Shown here: one piece after another, positions 47,090 through 57,297 of the stretch
How positions within the stretch are numbered: position 1 is the stretch's first letter
Layout: each line of letters opens with the position of its first letter
Assembly: GCA_910890315.1 (NCBI GenBank)
Contig: CAJVGD010000022.1
Coordinates: 208,763 to 272,762, forward strand
DNA length: 64,000 nt
Source: Serendipita indica DSM 11827
Taxonomy: Eukaryota; Basidiomycota; Agaricomycetes; Sebacinales; Serendipitaceae
Direction of reading: 5' to 3'
Position numbers and translations under genes: made by a program
The notes under the pieces: model-generated
Told to the model about the DNA's origin: nothing
Databases searched by the model: none
The model's input: the letters and a program-made list of their open reading frames with translations, nothing else

Positions 47090-47213
47090 AGTTTGTCGAT
47101 CACCTGACCGCTTTGATTCGAAACATATGATGGCTAATGCTTTAATTTAAGGCGTGCCTTCCGTCGAATTAGAATGAAAAAATGACATATACGCCGAGGG
47201 GACTGTTTTTGTT
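47090..47213 (+). repeat. dispersed repeat copy 2
   Basis: Partner of 46213-46330, reading CCGCTTTGATTCGAAA ... CGTCGAATTAGAAT ... GACATATACGCCGAGG ... GACTGT. Origin unknown; possibly relics of one transposon family. Confidence 0.4.
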
Positions 47214-47778
47214 GGGTGTTGCTTGATAATAGCAGCTCTCTATCCTTTAGCTTCAGGTCGGACTTTCCAGCCAAAAGATCACAGGTGTTACGGTATGACT
47301 CAGTTACGACTCCGCACATAGAGTCAATCTGTTACAAATAGTGCCTCCACCTGCACCCACTCTGAACCTGGAGTTGACATATCAGCTATACATTCTTTTG
47401 ACTCCCGCATTTTCAACCCCCGTCTTTTGCTAGTTAATCATGCCTCATCTCGCTTATTTCTACTGCTACACGTTTCTTGTCACTCTCATTAGGTTTCATA
47501 TCTCTGCGCAGCGTCTCACCAGTTGCTGTGACACTCTAATGCTTGGCTTGTGACTGGATTCTCTAGCTATATAAACCCCTTGTACATCTTGCTAGAGACG
47601 ACAGGTAGAAAATCGACCTAGTCCTCCGCTCTTTTTTGCTCCCTTGTCTTCTGTGACCCCTGCCAACCTCGCCTCTTTCTCTGTTTTCTCTCTATCCTTG
47701 TAAGCCGTTGCCCGTGCAACTTACTCTCAGACAGTGAAGTTCACGGCTTGCGGTGTACAGAAATTAGGCGGCTCAGGT

Positions 47779-47930
47779 TGTGAGGTTCCCAGGGAGAACT
47801 CACCAGTACGAGGGCTATGCGAGGCCAAGTGAGTAATACTTAGCTGGGGCGAGCATGTTCACCAGTCTAAACCCGTTTATTGACGGAGGGTATCGACGTG
47901 GGAGGGTACAGGAGAGTCTCTGCTACTTAG
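47779..47930 (+). repeat. truncated LTR (family B), copy 1
   Basis: Begins TGTGAGGTTCCCAG and matches the family-B LTR at 52417-53151 over its first 150 bp (GAACTCACCAGTACGAGGGC, CCAGTCTAAACCCGTTTA, AGTCTCTGCTA). It stops exactly where the inverted-repeat element begins at 47931, so the rest of the LTR was lost or displaced. Confidence 0.6.
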
Positions 47931-48050
47931 TGCTGTTTGCACCAAAGTTGTCACAGCCACTTTTTCGACCGCGTCAAACTTTGAACCCTCCCCAAGCCTC
48001 ACAACGTTGGCCTGTCGTATAAATAGCTACATTTTTGGAATCTTCATGTT
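47931..48050 (+). repeat. left terminal inverted repeat
   Basis: Reads TGCTGTTTGCACCAAAGTTG inward and continues ACTTTTTCGACCGCG, GAACCCTCCCCAAGCCTCAC and TAGCTACATTTTTGG. It pairs with the complement of 52065-52185. Confidence 0.75.
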
Positions 48051-48256
48051 TGGGAAATCTCAAAATGTCTCTATCGTGCAGGAAAAGCAATGTTTTGCAC
48101 AGGTCATTTCGGCGACCTGTGCAAAAGGTCATTTAATCGCCCCAAAGTGTGTATATTATATTCCTTATACAATGCCTTGATATGATATTTAGTTTTTAGG
48201 CTGAACTTGCAGCGGCAGCACCGCGAACACGCGTCAGCAACATTCAGGATCTTACC

Positions 48257-49414
48257 ATGGCGAGACGACTTTCAGCAGATATTCGACATCTAATCGTCAA
48301 AGCGTCGTTTGAGCGCCCTGTTGAAGAGGTAGCTGCTCAATTCTATGTTTCAACTCGCACTGTCCATCGAATTATCAAACAAGGGATTAATGGACTTCAA
48401 TTCGAGCGTAAAGAACGAGCTTTATGTATCTCTAAGAAGCTCAAAGAGCATGCTATTCAGGTACTGCATCTCTCATCGATCATTTGAGATGCTGATAATT
48501 CCACTAGTATATGATACGGCTCATTCAGCGAAATCCTTGCATTTATCTGGGTGAAATAAAGGAGAAATTGAGCTCTGGCTTGGATATCGAGGTCTCCAAG
48601 AGTACAATTTATCGCACGCTCGTCTAGGTTGAATTCTCGCGCAAAACAGTAGGAAAATTCCAATGCTCTTTCTAGATTTAATCACCTTGAGCAGATCACT
48701 AAAGCTGCTAAAGAGAGGAATGACAAAATGCGCGCTGAATTTACTGCTCGCATTGCGCAGTACAAGCCATGGGAGCGTGTTTATGTCGATGAGTCAAGAT
48801 TTGATCAAAGAACTGCATCAAAGACTCGGGCATGGGCATGCCAGGGTGAGAAGGCTCTAGCAAAGGTGTGCTTTCTACGAGGGAGAAGGTTAGCCCCATT
48901 GAACGCGCAATTCTCTCTAAATTTCCAGACAGTTATTCGGTCCTTCCGGCATTGAGCTTAGAAGGCATTCTTCACGTGAAAATCGTTGAAAATGTCTTCA
49001 ATATGGAGACGTTCAATGAGTTCATTTTTGAAGTCCTGGAACATATGAACCCATGCGTTGCATAAACACATCCTAAGCATTCGGTAATCATCATGGACAA
49101 CTGTAGAATCCACAAGGATCCTGAAAGGCTCAATCGAGCTTGAGAAAGGTGTGCAGTTCTCCTGAATTCATTCAATATATTCACCACGCGTTTGTAGAGG
49201 AGTTCGAATTGAATATCTTTCACCTTATTCACCAGATTTCAATCCAATCGAACTGTGTTTTTCAGCGATGAAGGCCTGGTGCAAGAACCACGCTGACGAG
49301 GTCTACAATGCATGGTCTAATCAACAAGCTGCGCCAGAGCTGCTTGTGGATATGTGTCAGCAGGTTAGTCGGCTACATGCACTTGGGTGGTTTCTGCGTG
49401 CTGGAGTACTCTGA
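48257..49414 (+). pseudogene. Tc1/IS630-type transposase, decayed
   Basis: Starts MARRLSADIRHLIVKASFER with a helix-turn-helix (VEEVAAQFYVSTRTVHRIIK), then, after an intron, YMIRLIQRNPCIYLGEIKEK and a second helix-turn-helix ending STIYRTL. DDE-domain blocks: RVYVDESRFDQR (first Asp), VIIMDNCRIHKD (second Asp) and YLSPYSPDFNPIEL (third acidic residue). In-frame stops at 48625-48627 (TAG) and 49063-49065 (TAA) disable it as read. The final frame ends LHALGWFLRAGVL at 49414. The left inverted repeat lies about 190 bp upstream of the ATG, so it probably served as promoter and transposase-binding end. Family: Tc1/mariner, DDE_3 type, by motif. Confidence 0.75.
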
Positions 49415-49901
49415 CTCCAGCCATTGTAACGCCCTCGCGCCTTTGGGGACAAGCTCAGCAGGAACTCTCGGGATTGGTTAGCTAGTCCCTTAAACTCTCT
49501 ACGTGTTGCAGTAGATCTGCACTGTCTCATTTTCAGTTCCTACTCTCTGTTCCCATCCTTCCGCGTTCCATTTGGCGCTCTCGCACGTGTATAAACCTGC
49601 GTAATCTACCTACCCTTTACACGAAAAACCACCAGAGTTCAAATTTCAGCCATTTCCTTGCCATTCTAAGTTTGATGCTTGTTAGCGCCCTGTTTCCCCG
49701 CTCGCCTCCATTTCCTTCTCTCAGTCCCTGATTACTTCTCTACGCCTCAAAAAAGCGTTCACAGTTTCACCATCACTGGAGTGAGTCCATGGGTTGTACT
49801 CGACTCTCTGCAATGCCAGAACCTTGCACAAGAACCTTCGAAGAGATGAGAATAGAGCGCATATTTGACCATGAAAGCGCTAGACAGCGAACATGTGATA
49901 A
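49415..49901. other. space between the two convergent element genes
   Basis: No coding signal; contains a TATAAACC segment near 49590. Probably the shared 3' region of the two genes of the inverted-repeat element. Confidence 0.35.
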
Positions 49902-51841
49902 CTAGATCGACTTTCTGACGTCCTCCTGCGCATAACTGAGAAGATTTCCAGCAGCACCAGCCTTGATGCCAATAGTGCGGAGGATCTCAATCGTTTGGTG
50001 CAGTAGATCCCCAACAGTTTCGATCTCCTCATTGGTGAAGATCAAATTCAGCTCAATCCAGAGCTTTGTACTACGGCGGCGCTTTGGATTGTTGTCGAGC
50101 TTCCTCAGCCATTCTTGAACCGCTAGTGAGCAGAGAGGACTTTCACCATCCCCAGAACTGGTACCATGCAGTGTTGGTGGCACTGTACTAGGAATGACTG
50201 GCACTGGGGATGCCTGTCTGCTACTGAGTGGAACTGACATATCGCACTGCCGTTGAGATGTATAGGCATATTTTGAAGGCGACTGAACAGGTGGTATATT
50301 GTGAATGGCTGCCTCTCGAAGCAAGTTCCGGGTTGCAAGTGCTCCAGCAGCATGAGCACAGATGCCATCAAGGACAGTCCGACTTGGTGTCGTGAGAGTT
50401 GCAGTGCCATTTGCCTGGAAATCTTAGCTTGCAGTTATAAGAAACCTCTCTACTCACAATTGCAGTTGCCCACTTATTCCTATCTGTCTCCGACATCTTC
50501 AGATGCTCCAATTTCAGGTCATATTTGTGGAATGTCGCAGCCATCCCATTGTCAGGGATGAGACAGTAGGTTCCTCTATGTGCCTGACAAAAATATTCTG
50601 CATTGAGCTTCTGGAACTTTGCATTGATTGCCATTTTCTTCTCCAACGCAGCAGATGACACCTCGGCAGGAGGGGTCTGATTGTGTAGGCTCATTGCAAT
50701 TTTCTTCTATGGAATGAATCAGTTTAGGTTACCAGGTTTGTACTGCTTACACTTAGTTTAGAGCCCTGAGGCTTGTCATCAACAGTCGCAATCTCTCTGA
50801 GCTCTAGAGTCCATGCGTCCTGTGTTCCATTAGGCTGCGTATTTGGCTTGTTACGATATGATCGCGCATCTCCAATGAGCCTGGCCCAATCCTCGTTCTT
50901 GAGAAGCTCAAGAGAATGTGCCGATTTGGCAAAGCTCAGCTTGTAGCAAAGGGATACTACCGTCTCAAGTATCCCAAGTTCCCTGGTAATGCCAGACTTG
51001 AACTGCGCAAAGGAAACATTGCTCTTGGTGACAAAACTCTTCCCAATCTTGGATCCACCCATGCAAAGTCAGCTGTTGACACTGAAGACTATCAATTGTC
51101 AAAGCATGGTCAGAAGGTAAATGAACAGTACCTTCAGCATTATCGAACTTTCCAACAGTCTTTGGAGTTGTCCTTGTCGACTTCCGCTTTCCAGCTCTCG
51201 AAGGTGGGAATGGTTTGTCAAGGATCTCGGCTAGATCATTATTATATGCCAGCTTATCCAGTGAATAGCTCTCCGGGTAGATATGAGTATCTTGATCAAT
51301 GAAAGAATTGTCCTCCTTGGCTGCGGAGAGATGATCAAAAGTCAACAGAGCATCTGATACAGAGGCCTCGTCAATCATATTTGGCTCGCCAGGATAACCA
51401 TACAAGTCTGTAACCACGTCAGGAACACCAGGGCTGGCCTGGTAGTGTCCTATAGGGCGTTGTTCGTCACCATCTACGGTTGAAAGAGCCAAAATTGGAG
51501 GTATTGCGCTAGTATGATGAGGAGCTTGCACAGAAACTGGATGCACGGCTCTCCAGATGCTTTGACCAGCAGATGCTGCTTGTCAAGTCGAGGTGGCCAG
51601 ACGAGGAGCAGGATTGAGTGAGGGATTGGTTTCTCCAGCCGTCTCAACGAAGGATACTGATAATTTATCCCTGGTCTTTGACCTCGTAGTTGGATTCGAG
51701 GCAGGCCCAGTCAGAAACTGGGAAGATTTTGAAGCACGACGATTTGATGGTGCATATGCATCTGGATACGCTTAGCAGCCATAATTCGAATCATTTTGCA
51801 TACTATCTAGACATACCAGTATTTTTGACACGCTTGGGCAT
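49902..51841 (-). pseudogene. second gene of the inverted-repeat element, unknown function
   Basis: Multi-exon gene opening at the ATG at 51841 (MPKRVKNT), joined by an intron (donor GTATGT) to AYPDAYAPSNRRASKSSQF. Then a low-complexity region (GETNPSLNPAPRLATST) and an in-frame TGA at 51583-51585 before QAASAGQSIW. It continues with an acidic region (SDALLTFDHLSAAKEDNSFI), basic GKRKSTRTTPKTVGKF, GKSFVTKSNVSFAQFKSGIT, ELLKNEDWARLIGDARSYRN, a helical block EKKMAINAKFQKLNAEYFCQ, LEHLKMSETDRNKWATAI, and a C-terminal helical domain (NLIFTNEEIETVGDLLHQTI). It ends AQEDVRKSI at 49902. No domain family is recognised. The N-terminal basic patches could bind DNA (inference). The TGA fits CGA to TGA decay. 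Confidence 0.5.
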
Positions 51842-52064
51842 GGTTTAGGCAACGTCTTGCACAGAGGTCGTTTTGACAAGAATGTTGGGGGCCTGTGATT
51901 GCTACTTTTATAGGCCCCAATCATGCTCGTAAGCATGTATTGAGGTGCTGCAAGCACCCAGAGTCCTGCTCGCTGCCTCATGTAATCAGATAGACTTTTT
52001 TAGTATTTAGGCCTGTGCAAAATCTCCAGAAGAGCGGTGTTCTATATTCCAAAAGGATTGCCCC

Positions 52065-52185
52065 AAACATGAAGATCCCAAAAATGTAGCTATCTATATA
52101 ACAGGCCAGCGTCGTGAGGCTTGGGGAGGGTTCAAAGTTTGGCGCGGTCGAAAAAGTGACTGTGACAACTTTGGTGCAAACAGCA
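52065..52185 (-). repeat. right terminal inverted repeat
   Basis: Complement of the left repeat: on the plus strand it ends TTTGGTGCAAACAGCA at 52185. It lies about 220 bp upstream of the minus-strand ATG at 51841. Confidence 0.75.
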
Positions 52186-52416
52186 ATACATACAAAGGCA
52201 AGTATCTTGTTGACTTCAAGGTTTGGAGAGTTCGCCCATCAACTGGGCAATGAAAATGACGCGCTGGGGAGAGTAACAAATTGAAAGGCTCATTCCTATT
52301 GTCTCTTGTATCGCTCGTGTCATTTAAATCCAAATAAATCGGAGAATTCACCACTGACAATCAAGACTGCGAATCAAGCAACCTCATGACGAACGGTGCG
52401 TGCTGTCTTTCTTTGT

Positions 52417-53151
52417 TGTGAGGTTCACAGAGAGAACTCACCAGTACGAGGGCTATGCGAGGCCAAGTGTCACGAGTGGTATACGCGTGAGCCTGAGCCT
52501 TGACTCTCGGAGGCCAGAGCAATTACGTCAGGTCTCAACCTGCAGAAGGCAGACAAGTATATTTAGTTAGTTACTGTACATAGTCGCATGAAAATAGGAG
52601 CATACCTTCAGAAGGCAGACAAGAGGTCAAAGCTGTCTGCTTCTGAAGGCGGTCGGAAGGTTTTAAATTATCGGAGCCATGCGGAAGTGTGTAGAAGATG
52701 GAAGATGTGGGGCAAGGGCATTAGTGACGTGAGTCGGTGCCTCGGGTTGGTGGCTGTCGGTCGCTCCGATGGCTGTGCCGGATCTGCAAGATCTGCCTTT
52801 CGGACATGCTTGTTATGTTATGCCGTTCCTGACACCAAGTGAGTAATACTTAGCCGGGACAAGCGAGTTCACCAGTCTAAACCCGTTTACTGACAGAGGG
52901 TATCAACGTGGGAGGATACAGGAAAGTCTCTGCTAGTTAAGACATGTACATAGAGTCTTATATAGCAAGGGTAAACATTGGAACCAGGAAAGAGCAATGG
53001 GAAGCTAAGCATGTGCTAAGGCCGTCGCTATGAGGGTATATGCAATAGAGGCCATGAAGAGAAGGGTGAGGAGTATGATGGGGAAGGGATAACAAGTGTC
53101 GCCGGTGCGGTTATGACATGTGTGACGAGGAGAAATCCTCGAAACCTTACA
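52417..53151 (+). mobile_element. LTR (family B), copy 2, interrupted by a solo LTR
   Basis: Starts TGTGAGGTTCACAG and ends GAAACCTTACA, so the ends form the short inverted repeat TGTRAGGTT typical of LTRs. Without the inserted LTR and its target duplication the length is about 363 bp. The first 150 bp match the truncated copy at 47779-47930. No identical flanking duplication was found, and no retrotransposon coding region lies beside it. Confidence 0.6.
52463..52839 (+). mobile_element. solo LTR (family A) with 5-bp target duplication
   Basis: LTR-like unit 52468-52834 (367 bp) with ends TGTCA and TGACA, flanked on both sides by CCAAG (52463-52467 and 52835-52839). Removing it restores the family-B LTR sequence seen uninterrupted at 47779-47930 (GCCAAGTGAGTAATACTTAG), which proves insertion at this point. 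No internal retrotransposon sequence remains, so it is a solo LTR left by recombination. It contains an internal duplication (CAGAAGGCAGACAAG twice). Confidence 0.85.
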
Positions 53152-53276
53152 CCAGGCGTCATTTGCACTAATGTCATCGCACCTTCACGCTGAGCAACGT
53201 CCACTACAGGATAATTCCTTGAGTGACACCTAGGTGACCCTCAGACAGGAAGGATGATCGCTGGTAGCAGCGGATC

Positions 53277-54566
53277 TCAATGTGAATCTTTCAACTTCCA
53301 CATTTTCTCCACAGTAGCAGTCGCTTCCTCTATCCTGTCACCGAGATAGACGAGAACCGTCTTGTAGGTTGACCGCGTTTCATTGGAGAACTGGACTATT
53401 TGGCAATGGTCAGCAGGGAGCCCTTCTGTGGCCCCGGTAATTGTAGCAACCTGGCACGGCACAATCTATGTAGAGGTTATATACAAGTACGAGAATATAG
53501 TGGATACTTGCTATCTCTCATCTACCACCCATGATTGGAGTCTCGTATACTTCATAGAAGACCACAGCATAAATCCCCTCGCTCGCTGAGACATCTAGTT
53601 TCTGGATATTCTTGAGCTCAGGCAAGTTCTCCTTGAGATGTTGCAGAATGGCATCAGATGTCCCCATGAACACGGACAAGATTCGGTTCATCATCTGCAG
53701 GAGAGCGGCGCCTTTGGCTCCCGAGTAGGGAGTTCCGAGGAAGAGAATAGAGTGTGTGGAGTCGAGGATGCCACGATGATTGCATAACAAGTTCAGACTC
53801 TGGGTATGACGGTAGACCATAGCCTTGGAGCGATTAGCAGGGCACCCCAACATAAACTCAAAACTATGAAAATCTGCTTGATGATGATGCATCCCACGCT
53901 ATGGGCGACGAAAATGATGGGTTTCTAGAAGCAGATTAAACATTCTGATGCACGGTATGTCAAGCACTCACCCGTGGAGCGCCTTTGCATACTCTTGTGA
54001 ATGCTGGAATAAAGTCGTTAGTGTATTGGTAGATGGTCTTGGTTGATACAAAATTCTGACTGTGAGTAGCAGCGTTGTACCCATAGGTGAGAACTCGCGC
54101 CTTGGGTATGTTGGCTGGCAGGAAGTCTCGGAGCCATCTTCTGCAGTCCATACTGTCTCTCTGTGCCCATCCGAGCCATGAATTGCAACGATACTGAATA
54201 AGGATGTCAGCCGATTAGCAAGATCAGCAGATATTGTGACTTGGGTCACATACTCGACAATAGGATCATCCGTCCCAATTGCAAGTTCTAAGAACCTGAG
54301 ATCATTCTCCGTCTTCAACCCACGAATGCGCTTGTGCACCCTTGTCGGCTCACTTGCTGGCACACCTTCGTGGGCTATCCATTTCGAATTTCACTTTGAG
54401 AGAGACCAGAGTTTGTATCGGTGATGCTTGAAGCAGCGGCGCTGTTAGATTCACCAGCGACGGTGGTTACGGTAGTCGGGGTTGAACCCAACGAGGCACT
54501 GTGTAAATCTGAATATTGTTTCTTTTTCTCCTCTCCTTTCCGAGTCCATTTGAAGACTTCCTTCAT
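53277..54566 (-). pseudogene. alpha/beta-hydrolase (SesB/PGAP1-like) NLR-associated gene, broken
   Basis: Starts at the ATG at 54566 (MKEVFKWTRKGEEKKKQYSD) with a short basic and Ser/Thr-rich leader resembling that of the NLR at 57298 (both carry a PTTVTT motif and SEPxRVHxR). The hydrolase domain reads IVAIHGSDGHRETVW, WLRDFLPANIPKARVLTYGY, FVAHSVGCIIIKQ (nucleophile Ser), STHSILFLGTPYSGAKG and LPADHCQIVQFSN (possible His), ending WKLKDSH. This is the DUF676/PGAP1-like esterase seen as N-terminal effector in fungal NLRs; no NACHT follows. Lesions: frameshift near 54381-54392, frameshift with apparent loss of about ten bases near 54135, and a TGA after PIMGGR near 53520. The introns DPIV|D..VAIHG and APR|KPIIF were checked. 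Confidence 0.68.
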
Positions 54567-54808
54567 ATTTCAGAGATATCGATGTGAAAAGACGGGGATG
54601 GAAGGATTAGATGCCGGCCGGTCTCCGCTGGTTGGGAACTGGTCCTTGAGCTACCAACCCTTGGGTTTTGTAATATCTTTCACAAACTATTATTGGTCCG
54701 AGGAAATGGATTAAGCACGGCCTACAATATTACAAGATAAACACAAGCTACATGCTCGACTCCAAGGAAATCCACTACACGAATAAAGTAGATGAGCTGC
54801 AAGCGAGA

Positions 54809-56250
54809 TCATAGGACGCTGTGTGTGCGCTGGTGCTCCAGCGCAACGACGACGAGGGCGAAAAGGACAAAGCAGAGGCAAGGCTGGATGTGGGCATCCA
54901 TCTCCTTTTCCATCTGTATGAGTTCCTTCCACTTGTCGCCCCCATCCAGCCATCTCCAGACGAAGTCTCCAATCAGACATGGCGTTTGCACGTGATAGAG
55001 TTGCAGCCTAGACACGTAGATTAGAGGTGCGGTTGATGAGTTGAAAAGAGCGGCGGCTCTGACCTATCCTTGAGAGCAAGACCGTCAAGCGTTTGGAGCG
55101 TGGTACCACAATCATCCAAAATGGGCCATATACCGTCTTGGCCTGGAAGAGTCCACGACATTGCGGCACACCTGGACGAGTATATCGAGATGAAGCGATC
55201 TAGAGCACCAGCAGATCCGAACCCAGCTGTGACTGATCCTGGATAAGCTACATGCACAAGGAGGGCGCGCCAGGAGCGTCGCCAGTGACCTCATCAGCCT
55301 AGTTCTCAGTCCCGTGTTAGAAAAGAGAGTAGCCAAGTTGGGAAAACATATACCTTTGAAACGTCTTGGGCGCAGTTGCCAATTATCGCTGCGCGTGACG
55401 CTCTTTGTAGTGAAGAGGTGAACTTTGCACCGTGAGCGCGTCACGGAGACTCTTTATTCATGTTGCATGCTCAGATTGTCCAGGAGCATGTAGAGTATTG
55501 GGGTCCACACAGGCAGCACTTCGTCGTACATGTTGATCGTCGGAAAATAATCGAAGTTCGGGCAAAGACGAACCTGCCCATCCTGTGTGTACGCAATGGC
55601 AATGATCATGTAAAGATGGCCGCTATAGGTGAGTCCCCACCACGGCAGGTCGGTATCTTCGGAATCTTGCGGGCTTACAGTGTGCATGGCGCATATTGTA
55701 AGCTGTTTGTCCGAGTGTCAGATGCACTCTCTGAAAGTTATCAATCGTCTGACCTTCGCAAGATGGCCCAACAACCTTCGTACTTCTGAGTGTCGTTGAC
55801 AGGAAACTGATAGACTTCTTGTCGGTCATGTCTTCCACGTGATGCCGAAACACGATTGGTGCCTCGTCTACCCAGAGAAGCACAAGGCATGATGTCGTGC
55901 TCCCAATCTTGTGGTCGTGCAGCCGGTCACGATATTCCGGTCAGTGGTTTGGCGCTGCAACCATTTGATATTAACTCTCTCCAGATGGAGCAAGAATCAC
56001 GCCTGATTCCACCAGGACTGTCCTCAACATCAAACGCTCGAAAGCGGCCGATGTCGTGAGCTTCGTTGCTATTCGCGAGATGCCATAGCCAGACTGAGAA
56101 AGAGCGTTTGAATGTTCCTGGGATTAGTTGTCCATAGCACCCAGGAAAGCGAGTCCGGATCAACTGGTCGAGGTCGACGCAAATCTCGTGCGCCAGATCA
56201 TCGCGCCGGACGACTAGTGCTTGGACATGATCTTGAATCTGTAGAGCCAT
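54809..56250 (-). CDS. possible multi-exon gene, unrecognised
   Basis: A chain of minus-strand frames that look coding: MALQIQDHVQALVVRRDDLA from the ATG at 56250, continuing YGQLIPGTFKRSFSVWLWHL; then LLWVDEAPIVFRHHVEDMTD; DLPWWGLTYSGHLYMIIAIA with YTQDGQVRLCPNFDYFP; a block VTAGFGSAGALDRFISIYSS; and a last exon LYHVQTPCLIGDFVWRWLDG ending in a hydrophobic stretch (CFVLFALVVVALEHQ) and stop at 54809. Some junctions do not join cleanly (for example near 55930-55990), so the model is uncertain or the gene is damaged. No family recognised. Lies between the broken hydrolase and the NLR. Confidence 0.35.
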
Positions 56251-57297
56251 GGTGCAGAGTATCAGTATAGTCGTAAATTGGCGGCTCCTTCAATGGACCA
56301 GACCTTGGACCTGCCAGGAAAAGGGTAGTTGCACCATACCGTGAGAAAAATTCGACGACATCAGCTTTTCTTGGTCCGTCTCATCACGCACGACGGGGAC
56401 AAACCTTTGGTAGCGAGCCACAGGTAGACTTGGTTCGCGTATGACGCGTTTGATGGGAAATATGGACGTGAATTGCATGTAAAATGGCTGCTATTTTGGT
56501 CTCCAATCCTCATCCCTCCCCTCAAGCTGCGCCTCGGCGCTTGAATTTGCGACTCATGTTGTCCGCAGCGAGTTGTCGGCCAGTCTATGTCCCGGCAACG
56601 TCGTCCCGAACACCAATTATCCACGTTGAACCCGCTCGTCAACGCAACCAGGTAGGTTGCTGCCCAGGGATTTGGCCGAGCGATGGAAAGGACCAAGTAC
56701 GAAATCACCACCTTGTTGGTACGTTGTTCTATTCTGATCCAATCTCAACAGCTCACATATAAAAGTCTGGTGTCGGCAGGTATCGCTCGATTCGGACGCA
56801 TGCTCGAGACGACGCGGATCCAGGGCGATGAGCTGTACGCGGACAAATGGGATTTCGGCACAGGGTTGTTCAACACGCTCGAGTTCCATGCGCAGTATGA
56901 GCCTACAGGTAGATGCCTAATGGTTGTGCAACGGGACGATTACACCCGGGTGAGGACCCGTGACCGAGGTCGGGCTCAGGGCGCTGCATACGCGTTTGCG
57001 CTATCCGTTGCCGTATACAGAGGCGTTTATGGGTTGCGCAGAGACCCGTGGGGACGAGCTATCTCTTTGTCGAGTGAGAAAGGCTCTTGGATTCGGGTTC
57101 GAGGTCATCCCACGTTCACTTGAGCAGTCCCTAAATAACCATCGTACGCCTACTACGTGTGAAACTAAGTTCATGAACCCTGGAACCGAGCTGATGGTTC
57201 ACAGACTGGCAGTCAGGTTCCAACCCGCAGAGGCACTAGAGACTGGCCGGTGCCTGGTCCTTGTTCTCCATCTTTTCAGGCTGATATCTCGCACAAA
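56251..57297. other. upstream region of the NLR gene
   Basis: A plus frame (56683-57123) includes ARFGRMLETTRIQGDELYAD and FNTLEFHAQYE, which looks coding-like but matches nothing I recognise. Otherwise the promoter region of the NLR. Confidence 0.3.

Larger units (their letters stand above)
45609..47778. other. gene-poor region with a duplicated segment
   Basis: No supported gene. Two related segments of about 110 bp lie at 46213-46330 and 47090-47213. A TATATAAACCCC segment near 47568 followed by pyrimidine tracts looks promoter-like but leads to no gene I can support. Confidence 0.35.
47931..52185. mobile_element. 4,255-bp inverted-repeat element with two convergent decayed genes
   Basis: Bounded by inverted repeats: left 47931 to about 48050 and right about 52065 to 52185, both starting TGCTGTTTGCACCAAAGTTG when read inward. 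They match over about 120 bp, with differences that are nearly all transitions. A second short match (TTTTGCACAGG) lies further in. Each end leads into a gene after roughly 190-215 bp: a Tc1-like transposase on the plus strand from the left and an unrecognised gene on the minus strand from the right, the two converging near 49.4-49.9 kb. No identical target-site duplication is visible at the outer ends. The symmetric layout suggests one element rather than chance nesting, but nesting of a Tc1 element in another cannot be excluded. Confidence 0.65.

Noticed and set aside
47779-53151. The two family-B LTRs as ends of one full retrotransposon
   Set aside because: The space between them holds a DNA element and no reverse transcriptase, integrase or primer-binding site; copy 1 is truncated and no shared flanking duplication was seen.
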